Below, one piece after another: positions 1 to 7,088 of a DNA stretch of 64,000 nt. Source of the stretch: Phycisphaeraceae bacterium (GTDB lineage: Bacteria > Planctomycetota > Phycisphaerae > Phycisphaerales > Phycisphaeraceae). Both the position numbers and the translations under genes were made by a program. Positions within the stretch are counted from its first letter, which is position 1, and each line of letters opens with the position of its first letter. The notes beneath the pieces are model-generated. The model was not told the origin of the DNA, did no database searches, and worked only from the letters and a program-made list of their open reading frames with translations. The DNA lies in the NCBI GenBank assembly GCA_002716625.1, contig PBAS01000007.1, forward strand, positions 1 to 64,000. Direction: 5' to 3'.

Positions 1-207
1 TCGCGTGGAACGATAGAAGCGACCAAAGTCAGAGAGTCGTACCTCTTTGTTCTCGGCCAGTGCTTCACCAATGATCTTAAAAGTCATATCTATCACGTCA
101 CGGACAATGTTCTCGTCCTCGGCCACCAGCAAATCTTCTAAATCTTTACGTATGATTTGCTCGAACTCAGGACGGTTGATGCGGCGTGGCTCTTCTGCAG
201 GCTTCAA
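1..207 (-). CDS. HU/IHF-family DNA-binding protein (partial at window edge)
   Basis: The minus strand is open from a TTG codon at 205-207 to the window edge, giving 69 residues without a stop. The TTG is preceded by a good Shine-Dalgarno (GGGAGG, about 3 bases away). The protein contains an amphipathic helix (PEFEQIIRKDLEDLL) followed by an ALAENKEVRLSDFGRFYRS segment. This matches the helix-turn and beta entry of HU/IHF subunits (compare ENGEQVKLSGFG in IHF-alpha). It starts 11 bases after the stop of a second HU/IHF-like gene, so the two are probably co-translated and may form a heterodimer that bends DNA. The C-terminal DNA-binding arm lies outside the window. The family call is fairly safe; the start codon is inferred from the ribosome site. 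Confidence 0.72.
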   Translation of the reverse strand, partial: MKPAEEPRRINRPEFEQIIRKDLEDLLVAEDENIVRDVIDMTFKIIGEALAENKEVRLSDFGRFYRSTR

Positions 208-218
208 GTGACCTCCCG

Positions 219-554
219 TTATTTGATTTGATTGATAATGCGCTTTCTGAAAGGGGGTGTAACAGAGAAGCGGAGCTTTTGACGTGCGGGGATATTGCTA
301 GGAACGCCAGTCTTAGGGTTACGGCCTACTCGCTCGCCCTTGGTGTTACAGCTAAATACCCCAATACCACTAAATACGACGGTCTGGCCCTCATTCATAA
401 CGCTAGCCTTGATTTGCTCCAGCATCTTATCTATCACAGATTCACAAATTACTTTGCTGCCACGGTGGCGGTCATAAATACGATGACTAACTTTGTCCAC
501 TATGTCGCTTTTGGTCATGACCTCTACGTCGTTTTTGGTGGTGATTTCAGACAC
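219..554 (-). CDS. IHF-alpha-like DNA-bending protein
   Basis: This is an HU/IHF-family protein. It has an N-terminal MTKSDIVDKV-type helix, a VVFSGIGVFSCN segment in the position of LSGFGNF, and the family hallmark GRNPKTG in the DNA-binding arm (about residues 77-83), followed by IPARQKLRFSVTPPFRK. IHF/HU proteins bend DNA in replication initiation, packaging and recombination; an element-encoded copy could serve the iteron origin or head assembly. Two starts are possible. GTG at 552-554 has AGAGGA 8 bases upstream but overlaps the preceding gene by 31 bases. ATG at 516-518 lies 5 bases after that gene's stop, in a sequence resembling MTKxDI starts of IHF. Either way it is coupled to the upstream gene. 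Confidence 0.85.
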   Translation of the reverse strand: MSEITTKNDVEVMTKSDIVDKVSHRIYDRHRGSKVICESVIDKMLEQIKASVMNEGQTVVFSGIGVFSCNTKGERVGRNPKTGVPSNIPARQKLRFSVTPPFRKRIINQIK

Positions 555-802
555 TCTAAATCCTCTTTTATCTGTTTTAATGTAACCCCATATTTCAAGC
601 CATACTCCCTTATCGCCTCTGCTATAACTTCTTCATTGCTATTGCATCCTGATCGCTTCTTAACTTCTTCTATAAGGCCTCTCTGGGTGGCTGAGCTACG
701 AAAATAAATGCGCTTGACTCCAAAACTATCCATTCGCGCCTTGTGACGCTTGGAGCGTTGGGCTGGGGTTAAAGGGGCTCGTTTCTTCTTTCGCTCTTTC
801 AT
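524..802 (-). CDS. Small basic protein, possible ribbon-helix-helix regulator
   Basis: A 92-residue protein starting at ATG 800-802. The longer upstream extension of the frame is hydrophobic, crosses a promoter-like region and is rejected. The N-terminus is strongly basic (KERKKKRAPLTPAQRSKRHKARM). It is followed by a short strand-like KRIYFRS and two predicted helices, GLIEEVKKRS and SNEEVIAEAIREYG, an arrangement seen in ribbon-helix-helix regulators. No single diagnostic motif proves that. It is the first gene of a minus-strand transcription unit: a TATAAT box at 834-839 lies upstream, and the recurrent GGTTCGGAAT dyad at 821-830 sits at the predicted start site. IHF-like genes follow. Function unknown; a DNA-binding regulator is a reasonable guess. 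Confidence 0.6.
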   Translation of the reverse strand: MKERKKKRAPLTPAQRSKRHKARMDSFGVKRIYFRSSATQRGLIEEVKKRSGCNSNEEVIAEAIREYGLKYGVTLKQIKEDLECLKSPPKTT

Positions 803-820
803 ATCAACGATTATACACAC

Positions 821-839
821 ATTCCGAACCACTATTATA
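821..839 (-). promoter_or_regulatory. Promoter with recurrent TTCSGAA operator
   Basis: On the minus strand, TATAAT (834-839) is followed after three bases by GGTTCGGAAT (821-830), which would cover the transcription start. The first ATG downstream is at 802. The same -10/dyad arrangement recurs at several other gene starts in the window. Confidence 0.6.
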
Positions 840-853
840 AAAAGAGTATAAAA

Positions 854-884
854 AAAACGCGGCATCAAATACCGCGTTTTTATT
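854..884. terminator. Bidirectional intrinsic terminator
   Basis: A perfect 9-bp stem, AAAACGCGG (854-862) with CCGCGTTTT (872-880) and a 9-base loop, flanked by A and T runs. It ends the minus-strand unit carrying the gene at 902-1603. Confidence 0.85.
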
Positions 885-901
885 AAGAGTGATTCAACTG
901 T

Positions 902-1603
902 CTATTGCCGTTTGAACTGAGAGAAATGGCTAAGCGTACCTTGCTGGGTGTTGAGTGGCTTCTTAATGGTCTTGGCCTGCTTGGCAATCTTATACAGCAA
1001 AGCCTCCCACTCCATGTAAGGCATATCACGCCAACCACTTACAGGCTGGCCCTGATCATTCATGAATATGTAAGTGTGCTTAGCTTCTTTGAATGGGATA
1101 GGTTCCTCGTTCTGGCCCTTACGGACCTCAAAGATGCTGCGACTAGGGATATAACGAACTTTTAGGCCTACTGTCGCTGCTACCGCTTTAATTACACCGC
1201 TATCAACTCTAATGTCTTCTTTGAAGATCTTCGTATTCACGATCTCACGGCGGTTCTCTATCGTCTCTTTGCGCCATTCAAAAATGATGCAGCGAACGTG
1301 AGGGGTGCGAATGTCGCTTTTAAGCTTAAGCATGCCAGCTTCATACAGCTGAGTGATGATTCGATAGTTGATCTTAGTTCTTGGTGCAATGGTGTTACCC
1401 ACGCCCTCATAATCACAAACGTATGCACCGGTTAACCACTTGTAAGCCTGCTGGCTGCCAAACTCACTCGCTGGGGTGTAGCTTAAGATCAGGTTGTCTC
1501 GATACAGGTAGTCGCAAAGGAAATTCCGAACGGCCTTAGACGCATTCAGTTTAGATAGGTCAAAAGGACGAATTTCGTCCTTTTGATACTTCTCAGCTAG
1601 CAT
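902..1603 (-). CDS. Hypothetical early protein
   Basis: A 233-residue protein with no family I recognise. The start ATG at 1601-1603 has AGGA about 7 bases upstream. The sequence is mixed alpha/beta and rather basic. It begins with a charged segment (AEKYQKDEIRPFDLSK) and contains aromatic-rich stretches such as FLCDYLYRDNLILSY and YEAGMLKLKSDIRTPHVRC. No transmembrane segment or metal-binding cluster is visible. It follows the VRR-NUC nuclease gene after 23 bases and ends just before a strong terminator, so the two form a small operon. A copy of the TTCSGAA dyad falls inside codons 25-28. A role in DNA metabolism is possible from context only. Confidence 0.6.
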   Translation of the reverse strand: MLAEKYQKDEIRPFDLSKLNASKAVRNFLCDYLYRDNLILSYTPASEFGSQQAYKWLTGAYVCDYEGVGNTIAPRTKINYRIITQLYEAGMLKLKSDIRTPHVRCIIFEWRKETIENRREIVNTKIFKEDIRVDSGVIKAVAATVGLKVRYIPSRSIFEVRKGQNEEPIPFKEAKHTYIFMNDQGQPVSGWRDMPYMEWEALLYKIAKQAKTIKKPLNTQQGTLSHFSQFKRQ

Positions 1604-1626
1604 AACTTTTCCTAGTGTTTGTCACA

Positions 1627-2355
1627 TTATGCTGCCAGTGTAGTTTTGTTATCGAATGATGGCAACGCTAAGTAATTCGTCAGCTGCTCCATGCAGGCAT
1701 CAAACCCTTTGGCCGCAACCACGTAATACCCCATTTTTTGATACCGTTCCATCTTGTCTTTCTGCTCTTTGCTAACGGTACCTTTATCGGTTTTTACCTC
1801 CAAAAACATCCCGTGATAGATCCCTTTGGGGATGGGAATAAATACATCCGGTGTGCCTTTCTTTTGGCCCTCATACTTCATGAGGCTAGCCGCTCTAGGG
1901 GTTCGATAACCACCATTGGGGATAGCAAATACGAACTCATACTCGTTCGGGTATTGGACCTCTATCGTGTAGAACAAGCGTACCTGCAGCCAGTGCTCTG
2001 CTAGCTTTGTATCATTGAGCTCTTTGGGTGTCTTAATCCCTTGGGCCAATCGCTGCTTGTGTGGCGATTCCAGTGTGACTTTCTTTTGTGTGGCCGCTCT
2101 GGCCACCTCACTGTCTCGCTTAAGAATGGCCACCAGCCAATTAGGAAGCTCAGACGTATCCATTAGCGCTGTGCTTACCTGTGCTGCAGTTGGTGGAGTC
2201 ATTACACTTGCTGATATTCGATTAAGCTCTGCTATGGGAGCGTCAATGTTGAAGTCGCCACCATGGCCAGCCTTAACCCCTTTCCTCTTCCATTTTTTAC
2301 GCTTCTCTACCTGCTTGAATAGGAAGTCGTTTCCGAACCTTGCGCCTTTAGCCAT
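1627..2355 (-). CDS. VRR-NUC domain nuclease
   Basis: A 242-residue protein with a C-terminal VRR-NUC (PD-(D/E)xK superfamily) nuclease domain at about residues 118-230. Visible signature residues are Glu120 in AEHWLQVRLF, IPNGGYRT at 145-152, KGTPD with Asp170, and the catalytic LEVKT with Glu186 and Lys188, followed by the helix SKEQKDKMERYQKMGY. The N-terminal 40 residues are very basic (VEKRKKWKRKG) and probably bind DNA. VRR-NUC enzymes act on structured or branched DNA and are common in phage replication modules. The leader upstream (about 2356-2500) is long and can fold into two strong hairpins, suggesting post-transcriptional control. Confidence 0.85.
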   Translation of the reverse strand: MAKGARFGNDFLFKQVEKRKKWKRKGVKAGHGGDFNIDAPIAELNRISASVMTPPTAAQVSTALMDTSELPNWLVAILKRDSEVARAATQKKVTLESPHKQRLAQGIKTPKELNDTKLAEHWLQVRLFYTIEVQYPNEYEFVFAIPNGGYRTPRAASLMKYEGQKKGTPDVFIPIPKGIYHGMFLEVKTDKGTVSKEQKDKMERYQKMGYYVVAAKGFDACMEQLTNYLALPSFDNKTTLAA

Positions 2356-2429
2356 AATCCAAGTTCACTTATTGCTTTCTAAAATCAATGCTCTTAATGT
2401 CTGTTCGTAGCTTGGTTTAAGTTCATCGT

Positions 2430-2495
2430 CTCTGGGGGTTAGTTACCCCATAAGCTCAGAGGCCGTCTTGGAGGCGTGAGAAACCTCAACAAGAC
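2430..2495 (-). ncRNA. Structured 5' leader of the nuclease gene
   Basis: Read on the minus strand, two hairpins lie in the untranslated leader. The first pairs GTCTTG..GAGG with CCTC..CAAGAC (2465-2495). The second pairs CTCTG and GGGGT with ACCCC and CAGAG (2430-2461). Both are longer than expected by chance. The leader lies between a TTCSGAA dyad (2505-2513) and the gene start at 2355. It could be an attenuator or protein-binding leader; no known riboswitch class was recognised. Confidence 0.4.
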
Positions 2496-2504
2496 GTTAA
2501 GGAA

Positions 2505-2513
2505 ATTCCGAAT
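2505..2513. promoter_or_regulatory. TTCSGAA dyad upstream of nuclease leader
   Basis: ATTCCGAAT, a copy of the recurrent dyad, 150 bases upstream of the VRR-NUC start. A -10-like TATCAA overlaps its upstream edge on the minus strand, but no convincing -35 is seen, so the promoter assignment is weak. Confidence 0.4.
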
Positions 2514-2520
2514 TGATATG

Positions 2521-2784
2521 CTAGTACGTACAAAGCCCCCCGCCATTTTGGTGGGGGCTTTTTATATCAAGATAACGCCTTGAGCTGCGCTCTCTTATTT
2601 TCTGATTCCAGAGCATTTCCAGCTCTCCATTCCTTGCCTCATAAGTTTCAATCTCAAACTTACATTTGGAGCACGTTAGCCATTCATGGCCAACACCATC
2701 GCCGTCATAAAGAGGACGGCCACCACACGGGCAAGGTAACGCGGTGCGCTCTGTTACATCGATGTAAGCGCTACTGGGATACAT
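2521..2784 (-). CDS. Lar-like restriction alleviation protein (zinc ribbon)
   Basis: An 87-residue protein read from ATG 2782-2784, which has AGGGG 8 bases upstream. A longer frame exists but lacks a ribosome site. It carries two Cys pairs, LPCPCGGRPLYDGDG and WLTCSKCKFE, then a C-terminal ELEMLWNQKI. This is the order seen in Lar restriction-alleviation proteins (CPFCG..., C..C, then A..WN). Lar proteins of lambdoid phages relieve type I restriction by stimulating host modification. The start overlaps the preceding gene by 14 bases, so translation is coupled. Function is inferred from the motif order; other small phage zinc ribbons share parts of it. Confidence 0.65.
   Translation of the reverse strand: MYPSSAYIDVTERTALPCPCGGRPLYDGDGVGHEWLTCSKCKFEIETYEARNGELEMLWNQKIRERSSRRYLDIKSPHQNGGGLCTY
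2529..2565. terminator. G/C-rich intrinsic terminator
   Basis: AAAGCCCCCCGCC pairs with GGTGGGGGCTTTTT around a short ATTTT loop. It overlaps the final codons of the Lar-like gene, so the last dozen residues of that protein are encoded by the hairpin. The T run is stronger on the plus side. Confidence 0.7.
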
Positions 2785-2968
2785 GCTCGATACCCCTATA
2801 GGCCTGTTTCGACTCGCGCATCGTGCTACCTCTGGCCTTGCCATTGGCTAGCTGGTGGCTGATACATTTTCTGTCTGAACATTCAGTTACAAGACTGAAA
2901 AGCTCACGACGCGTTCTGGTTAATACCCCGCACCAGTGACAGCGCGGGTTAATCTTCTTGTTAATCAT
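2771..2968 (-). CDS. Small zinc-finger-like protein
   Basis: A 65-residue protein starting at ATG 2966-2968, which overlaps the stop region of the upstream HTH gene by 8 bases (coupled translation). It has two Cys clusters, RCHWCGVL and ECSDRKCISHQ, that could hold one zinc ion, and an otherwise basic, serine-rich sequence. The upstream extension of the frame has no ribosome site. No family was recognised. It sits in a compact early operon between an HTH protein and the Lar-like protein. Confidence 0.55.
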   Translation of the reverse strand: MINKKINPRCHWCGVLTRTRRELFSLVTECSDRKCISHQLANGKARGSTMRESKQAYRGIEHVSQ

Positions 2969-3323
2969 TCGATGGCAATCCCAATGCTGTAGACCAAAGG
3001 CCAAGGTTATTCTTAGGTGAGACACGTTCGGGCTTATGTCGCTTCTGGATCGATTCCGCAGCTTTGCCTATGTCGCCGTCACACTTCTTTAAGTGATGAT
3101 GCACAGTTGTTTTTGAGACGCCTAAAGCCTTAGCAATGGCCGGTACCCCAACATGACCGTTCCATACATGACGCGGAGCGCCGCCGTTGCTCTGGCGAAG
3201 ATCCACATCCTGAATCGCTTCCTCAATACTCATACCCTTTGCTACCCTTGCCTTAATCGTTACAGCTGGAATGTCGCACTGGCGCGACAATTCCTCATAC
3301 TTAAACTCTCCCTTATGCCTCAT
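2961..3323 (-). CDS. Double helix-turn-helix DNA-binding protein
   Basis: A 120-residue protein with two HTH-like units. The first is at about residues 8-36 (YEELSRQCDIPAVTIKARVAKG). The second, very clear, is at about 60-80 (VPAIAKALGVSKTTVHHHLKK). The C-terminal tail is basic. It is probably a transcriptional regulator or a replication accessory protein. It begins 2 bases after the stop of the long coiled-coil gene and overlaps the following zinc-finger-like gene, so all are translated from one mRNA. The family cannot be named more precisely from the sequence. Confidence 0.7.
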   Translation of the reverse strand: MRHKGEFKYEELSRQCDIPAVTIKARVAKGMSIEEAIQDVDLRQSNGGAPRHVWNGHVGVPAIAKALGVSKTTVHHHLKKCDGDIGKAAESIQKRHKPERVSPKNNLGLWSTALGLPSND

Positions 3324-3325
3324 GG

Positions 3326-5026
3326 CTACTTCCTTTTTGACTTCTTGCCTCGCTTGCGGCTATTGGCCTTTGGTTGGGGTTTATCAGGCACACGACCACC
3401 TTTGCTTCTCATCTTGTAATCAGTGTCAAAACGCTTGTTAATTCGGTTCAATAGGGCTTGAGATTTAGGCGCTAGTAACTTGGCCTTTTCAATGTTCGCC
3501 AATGCACGGGTAAGTTCATGTTCTGGGATGTATTCATATAAGCGCTGAGCAATCTCAACGTAGGAAACTTGGGTACACCACTCGATATCAAAGTGGTTCG
3601 CGTAGTGGATCACTTTCTTGGCGCGTTCAGTGGCACGATACAGAGCCAATTCCATTTTCTTAACCGGTACCGCTTTTACAGCTTCGGTAAACTCGTCCCA
3701 ATATTGCTCTGGCAATGCGTATTGAGGATCCACTAAATCAGATAGATATGGCTTGCCATCTTCACCAATGTAAGCAGTGTGGCCACGGCCAGTATTAAGA
3801 TCCATAAGGTACATCAAGCCAAAGTCTAGGTGAGGCATTGGCTGGCCATCTTGAGGACGAATAGAGTTAGACTTGGCCAACATAAACGCTTGCCAGCTGC
3901 CCCCTTTCCATACCACTTTCATATCGTGGAACTCGACGGCCTGACCTAAGTACAGGTTGTCATTGCGAAGCTCATGGTTTTCAGCGCAGATAATCGACGT
4001 GAAGCCCATTAGCTCATCAAGGTGATGCATCACAAGGTGGTAATTGCGATCAGCGTTTCTCAAACCCTCGTCTGTGTGGGCGATCTGTGCTCGTTGGGTT
4101 TCCACCAGCTCTGTGAGCATTTCAATGTGTGAACGGCCCTCTTCCAAATCTTTCGCATTGCCTTTCACCTCTTGGTCAAGCTTTGCGTTTGTCGCAGCGG
4201 TCTTTTGTTGACGTTCGGACATAACCGCCAGCTCATTGGTTAGCGATTTCACCTTGGCTTGCGCTTCACTCAAGTCTTTTGGATCGACTTCCGTCTTTCC
4301 AGCCAGAGCCACTTTGACTTTGTTCTCGATAAGCTTCGGCACACCCTCAAGCTCTGCCTTAGCAATACGGTGCGCGTTCTCAAGTTCAGAGTTAGAACGC
4401 TTTAGCTCGTCATACTTGGTCTGCAGCTGCTCAAGTTCTCCAGACACTCGGCTCGCTTCGGCTTCGGCGGCGTTTCGCTGGGTTCTAAACACCTCCGTAC
4501 TGCCCTGTAGGCGTTCGAGGTTGTTCTTAGTCTCTTCCAGCTCTTTTTTAACGGCGGCCAGCTTTTCCTCTTGGGGCTTGCCAAGCGCCGAAAGCGTTTG
4601 AATTTGAATTTCTAAATCGGATACTTCACCTGTCAGGTTCTCCACCTTTTCGCTCAAGGCTTGCTTCTCTACGCCATACTCACCAATTTGAGTTAGGTAG
4701 CTCTGGTTCATTGCCTCAAGTTCAAAGTTCTTCGATTTATAGTTCTCCACTTCATCATTCAATTTGGCTTTATCACCCAGCGCTTTGGCTACCGTTTGTT
4801 GAATGATTTCAGGCGTGCGGTCCACTTTAGCCTGCAGTTCGTTACGTTCCTGCTCTAAAGCGCCAAGGCCAGACAGCTTGGACTTCAAATCATCAATGGT
4901 TAGTTCGAGTACCATGATGGTGGAGATCTCGCTTTCAGAAAGCTCTACACCTGACTCACTCAGTGGCCAAGGGATCTCTACAGCTAGAATGTTTTCGGTC
5001 GGGTTTTCTAAGGTGTTTGTGCTCAT
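3326..5026 (-). CDS. Long coiled-coil protein, function unknown
   Basis: A 566-residue protein. About residues 40-330 are heptad-rich, Glu/Lys/Leu-dominated coiled coil. Examples are EKVENLTGEVSDLEIQIQTL and KKELEETKNNLERLQ. Residues 350-500 form a more globular region with WKGGSWQAFMLAK and LYLMDLNTGRGHTAY-like segments (the latter near residue 420). The C-terminus is a strongly basic tail (RKRGKKSKRK). No Walker motifs are present, so it is not an SMC ATPase. It could be an early scaffold, partition or nucleoid-binding protein. It lies in the early operon between a 97-residue gene and the HTH gene. Confidence 0.65.
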   Translation of the reverse strand: MSTNTLENPTENILAVEIPWPLSESGVELSESEISTIMVLELTIDDLKSKLSGLGALEQERNELQAKVDRTPEIIQQTVAKALGDKAKLNDEVENYKSKNFELEAMNQSYLTQIGEYGVEKQALSEKVENLTGEVSDLEIQIQTLSALGKPQEEKLAAVKKELEETKNNLERLQGSTEVFRTQRNAAEAEASRVSGELEQLQTKYDELKRSNSELENAHRIAKAELEGVPKLIENKVKVALAGKTEVDPKDLSEAQAKVKSLTNELAVMSERQQKTAATNAKLDQEVKGNAKDLEEGRSHIEMLTELVETQRAQIAHTDEGLRNADRNYHLVMHHLDELMGFTSIICAENHELRNDNLYLGQAVEFHDMKVVWKGGSWQAFMLAKSNSIRPQDGQPMPHLDFGLMYLMDLNTGRGHTAYIGEDGKPYLSDLVDPQYALPEQYWDEFTEAVKAVPVKKMELALYRATERAKKVIHYANHFDIEWCTQVSYVEIAQRLYEYIPEHELTRALANIEKAKLLAPKSQALLNRINKRFDTDYKMRSKGGRVPDKPQPKANSRKRGKKSKRK

Positions 5027-5063
5027 GTTTCTTTTTCTTTTATCGGGACGGGGAACGTCTTAC

Positions 5064-5357
5064 TTATTGCTGGGCGAACGCTTCTAAACGCTCAGTTAAA
5101 TCCGGTAGCCATACCATGGTTTCGCTACCTCGATGTGAGTAATCAAGATCGCTATCTAAGATCGTTTCAGCTGCGTTCTTAGGACAACCATTGAGCTCTT
5201 TGGCTATCTCTCGGTGCGAAAAGTGAAAGGCAGATTCGTTATCAGTAAAATCCGTCTCTTGGGTATCTTCCCGCATATCGCGAAGAGCCTTGTTTGTCAT
5301 GCGGCGCAGAACAATGATGAGATCTTTCTGTCCGGTTAGTTTGGTTACTGTAGCCAT
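5064..5357 (-). CDS. Hypothetical protein downstream of ssb
   Basis: A 97-residue protein starting 7 bases after the SSB stop, with GGTGACAC before the ATG. It contains an acidic stretch (REDTQETDFTDNESAF), a helical FSHREIAKELNGCP segment that could be an HTH-like helix, and a C-terminal WLPDLTERLEAFAQQ. No family was recognised. Its position directly behind ssb suggests a replication or recombination accessory role, by context only. Confidence 0.55.
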   Translation of the reverse strand: MATVTKLTGQKDLIIVLRRMTNKALRDMREDTQETDFTDNESAFHFSHREIAKELNGCPKNAAETILDSDLDYSHRGSETMVWLPDLTERLEAFAQQ

Positions 5358-5364
5358 GTGTCAC

Positions 5365-5871
5365 CTATGAACATGCGTATGCGCTGCGAGCGTTTCGAGC
5401 GTAGGTGTCACGAAACGGCATATCATCATCGAAGTCCATTGGAGGCTCGTTGTATTGCGGCTGGGCCTGCTGTGGCTGCTGTGGTTGACCCCAACCGCCT
5501 TGCTGTTGACCTTGGCCACCACGGCCACCCAGCATTTGCATAACACCATTGAAGCCCTGCACCACCACTTCTGTGGTGTAACGGTCCTGACCGCTTTGGT
5601 CCTGCCACTTACGAGTTTCCAGCTTACCCTCAATGTAAACCTGTGAGCCTTTGCGCAAGTACTCACCAGCTACTTCGGCTAACTTCCCGTACAGAGCGAC
5701 ACGGTGCCACTCTGTCTTTTCGCGCTGTTCGCCAGTGGCTTTATCGCGCCATGTTTCAGACGTCGCAACGGTAATGTTCGCCACTGCTCCGCCGTTTGGC
5801 ATATAGCGGATTTCTGGATCGTTCCCCAAATTCCCCACCAATATGACCTTATTAACACCTCTTGATGCCAT
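5365..5871 (-). CDS. ssb: Single-stranded DNA-binding protein with extended C-terminus
   Basis: A 168-residue bacterial-type SSB. The OB-fold domain is complete at residues 1-112 ([52 protein letters not shown]). A Gly/Gln/Pro-rich linker follows (113-144), then the acidic tip MDFDDDMPF (145-153). In bacterial SSBs this tip is the very C-terminus and its final Phe carboxylate docks partner proteins; here 15 extra residues ([15 protein letters not shown]) follow before a TAG. The OB domain is very close to Vibrio SSBs as I remember them, suggesting recent capture from a host. The start has AAGGA 7 bases upstream. It coats single-stranded DNA during replication. Confidence 0.95.
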   Translation of the reverse strand: MASRGVNKVILVGNLGNDPEIRYMPNGGAVANITVATSETWRDKATGEQREKTEWHRVALYGKLAEVAGEYLRKGSQVYIEGKLETRKWQDQSGQDRYTTEVVVQGFNGVMQMLGGRGGQGQQQGGWGQPQQPQQAQPQYNEPPMDFDDDMPFRDTYARNARSAYACS

Positions 5872-5899
5872 GTTGATTCCTTAAATTTGATTACTGGTG

Positions 5900-6169
5900 C
5901 TAGCTGTTGCCATGCATCGTGCCAACACCAAAAAATAACCATTCTCTGTTTACACCACTTATTTCAGCGGCTAACTCAAGAGGCCGACACTTAAAGTCGA
6001 CCTCACCTTTTTCCATCAACTTGTAGGTGCCATTGCTGATACCAATCCGTGATGAAAATTCATTCATAGACATGCCTACTTGCTGCCTTGCTTGCCAAAG
6101 CCTTACACCCCGTTCTTTTCGGTAGCTGGCTGACTGAATCTCATTAATCCGTTCTTTTGGACGAACCAT
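5900..6169 (-). CDS. XRE-type helix-turn-helix regulator
   Basis: An 89-residue protein read from ATG 6167-6169. A longer frame inside the upstream gene is less likely. It contains a Cro/CI-type HTH at about residues 22-70: RLWQARQQVGMSMNEFSSRI, then GISNGTYKLMEKGE, where the second and third helices form the recognition unit. The ending VNREWLFFGVG resembles short phage repressors that place a WL.xG motif after the HTH. It overlaps the preceding zinc-finger gene by 26 bases. It is a candidate for the protein that binds one of the dispersed operators of this element, but nothing in the sequence proves which. Confidence 0.75.
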   Translation of the reverse strand: MVRPKERINEIQSASYRKERGVRLWQARQQVGMSMNEFSSRIGISNGTYKLMEKGEVDFKCRPLELAAEISGVNREWLFFGVGTMHGNS

Positions 6170-6581
6170 GAAATTCTTGGATTGCATCCTCTTCACGCTC
6201 TGCCTCGGTTTTTGTTGCTCGATATAAGGCCTCACGGCTTCTTTGCACATCGCGTTTAGCCCACTCCATACAAAGCTTTTGCCATTTGATGATGGCGATC
6301 GGATTGCTTAAGTCGTAAGTGGTACCCCAGCAAGCCGAGCACTCCCATTTACTGAAAAGAGTCTTTACCCACCCCTTGCCTCCACATGTTGGACAAGGGG
6401 CTGGCCTATCTCTCAAGGCAGGATCGGCATCAGCCAAGTTGCTGAGTACTTGTTGCTCTTGCTGTTGGTTCGGATCCTCAAAACCGTAGCTTTCCAAGAT
6501 AGAGGGAGTTGCGTTGTCACGCTTCTTTACTCGCTCTTCGAGTGTTGCTCGTTTTTGCTCTGCAATCTCATTCATCACCAT
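6144..6581 (-). CDS. Zinc-ribbon protein of the early operon
   Basis: A 145-residue protein. The N-terminal half is charged and Gln-rich (EDPNQQQEQQVLSN). The central zinc ribbon has CPTCGGKGWVKT and WECSACWGTTY, resembling one DnaJ-type CxxCxGxG pair, then a helical C-terminus (LCMEWAKRDVQRSREALYRATKTEAEREED). It is the first gene of the ssb operon. The promoter is TTGTAC (6621-6626), a 16-base spacer and TATAAA (6599-6604), with the GGTTCGGAAT dyad at 6583-6592. An alternative start is ATG 6573-6575. Function unknown; such ribbons often mediate nucleic-acid or partner binding. Confidence 0.6.
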   Translation of the reverse strand: MVMNEIAEQKRATLEERVKKRDNATPSILESYGFEDPNQQQEQQVLSNLADADPALRDRPAPCPTCGGKGWVKTLFSKWECSACWGTTYDLSNPIAIIKWQKLCMEWAKRDVQRSREALYRATKTEAEREEDAIQEFHGSSKRTD

Positions 6582-6582
6582 T

Positions 6583-6626
6583 ATTCCGAACCATTAATTT
6601 TATATGAGTATTACAAATAGGTACAA
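6583..6626 (-). promoter_or_regulatory. Promoter of the ssb operon with TTCSGAA operator
   Basis: TTGTAC (6621-6626), 16-base spacer, TATAAA (6599-6604), then GGTTCGGAAT (6583-6592) reaching almost to the ATG at 6581. Placement of the dyad over the start site suggests repression. Confidence 0.6.
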
Positions 6627-6641
6627 ATAATGCAAAAAGTA

Positions 6642-6670
6642 TTGAAGTGTTTATGTGTTTTGTGTAAATT
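6642..6670 (+). promoter_or_regulatory. Sigma-70-like promoter, divergent
   Basis: TTGAAG (6642-6647), a 17-base spacer and TAAATT (6665-6670), about 45 bases upstream of the plus-strand gene at 6715. It lies back to back with the ssb-operon promoter. Confidence 0.5.
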
Positions 6671-6714
6671 TCAAATCGAGCAAGCAAACAAAATGACAAT
6701 TTGAGGCAAAAAAA

Positions 6715-6948
6715 ATGGCAATTTCAAAAACTAAAAGCGTACACGATGGTTTTCAAAGTGATTTAAAGTCGTATCAGAAATCTCATAAAGCAACCGTGTT
6801 TGACGTGATGGTGGTTCGCCACATCCAAAGCGGTACAAATGAGATTTCACGACTTGAGAAGATACTTAGAATGAACAAAGAGCGCATAATAGGCGCAATT
6901 AGCAAACATCTATTTAAGGTCAATGAGAAAACAATCGACCTAATCTAA
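6715..6948 (+). CDS. Small basic protein, possible regulator
   Basis: A 77-residue, Lys/Arg-rich protein with GAGG 8 bases before its ATG. The second half (NEISRLEKILRMNKERIIGAI) reads as two helices with a turn, compatible with a small HTH. No family was recognised. It is transcribed alone, divergently from the ssb operon, and is closed by a perfect terminator 20 bases downstream. This monocistronic, divergent arrangement is typical of regulators such as Cro-like proteins or antirepressors, but that is inference from context. Confidence 0.6.
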   Translation: MAISKTKSVHDGFQSDLKSYQKSHKATVFDVMVVRHIQSGTNEISRLEKILRMNKERIIGAISKHLFKVNEKTIDLI

Positions 6949-6967
6949 ACCACCAGCAATAACGAAC

Positions 6968-6997
6968 AAAGGCCGCTTAATAAGCGGCCTTTTTATT
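6968..6997 (+). terminator. Intrinsic terminator
   Basis: AAAGGCCGCTTA pairs with TAAGCGGCCTTT across a single-base centre, followed by more T residues. It ends the gene at 6715-6948. Confidence 0.9.
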
Positions 6998-7088
6998 TGT
7001 TCGTAATAGACAAATCCGAGAACCCAATAAAACAAAACAAACGTGTGATTAACCAAAATCACCAATAAACTTAGGCGCTCGGAACAGA

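Noticed and set aside
1524-1532. A TTCSGAA copy within the gene at 902-1603.
   Set aside because: It is 70 bases inside the coding region with no -10 element nearby; counted as coincidence.
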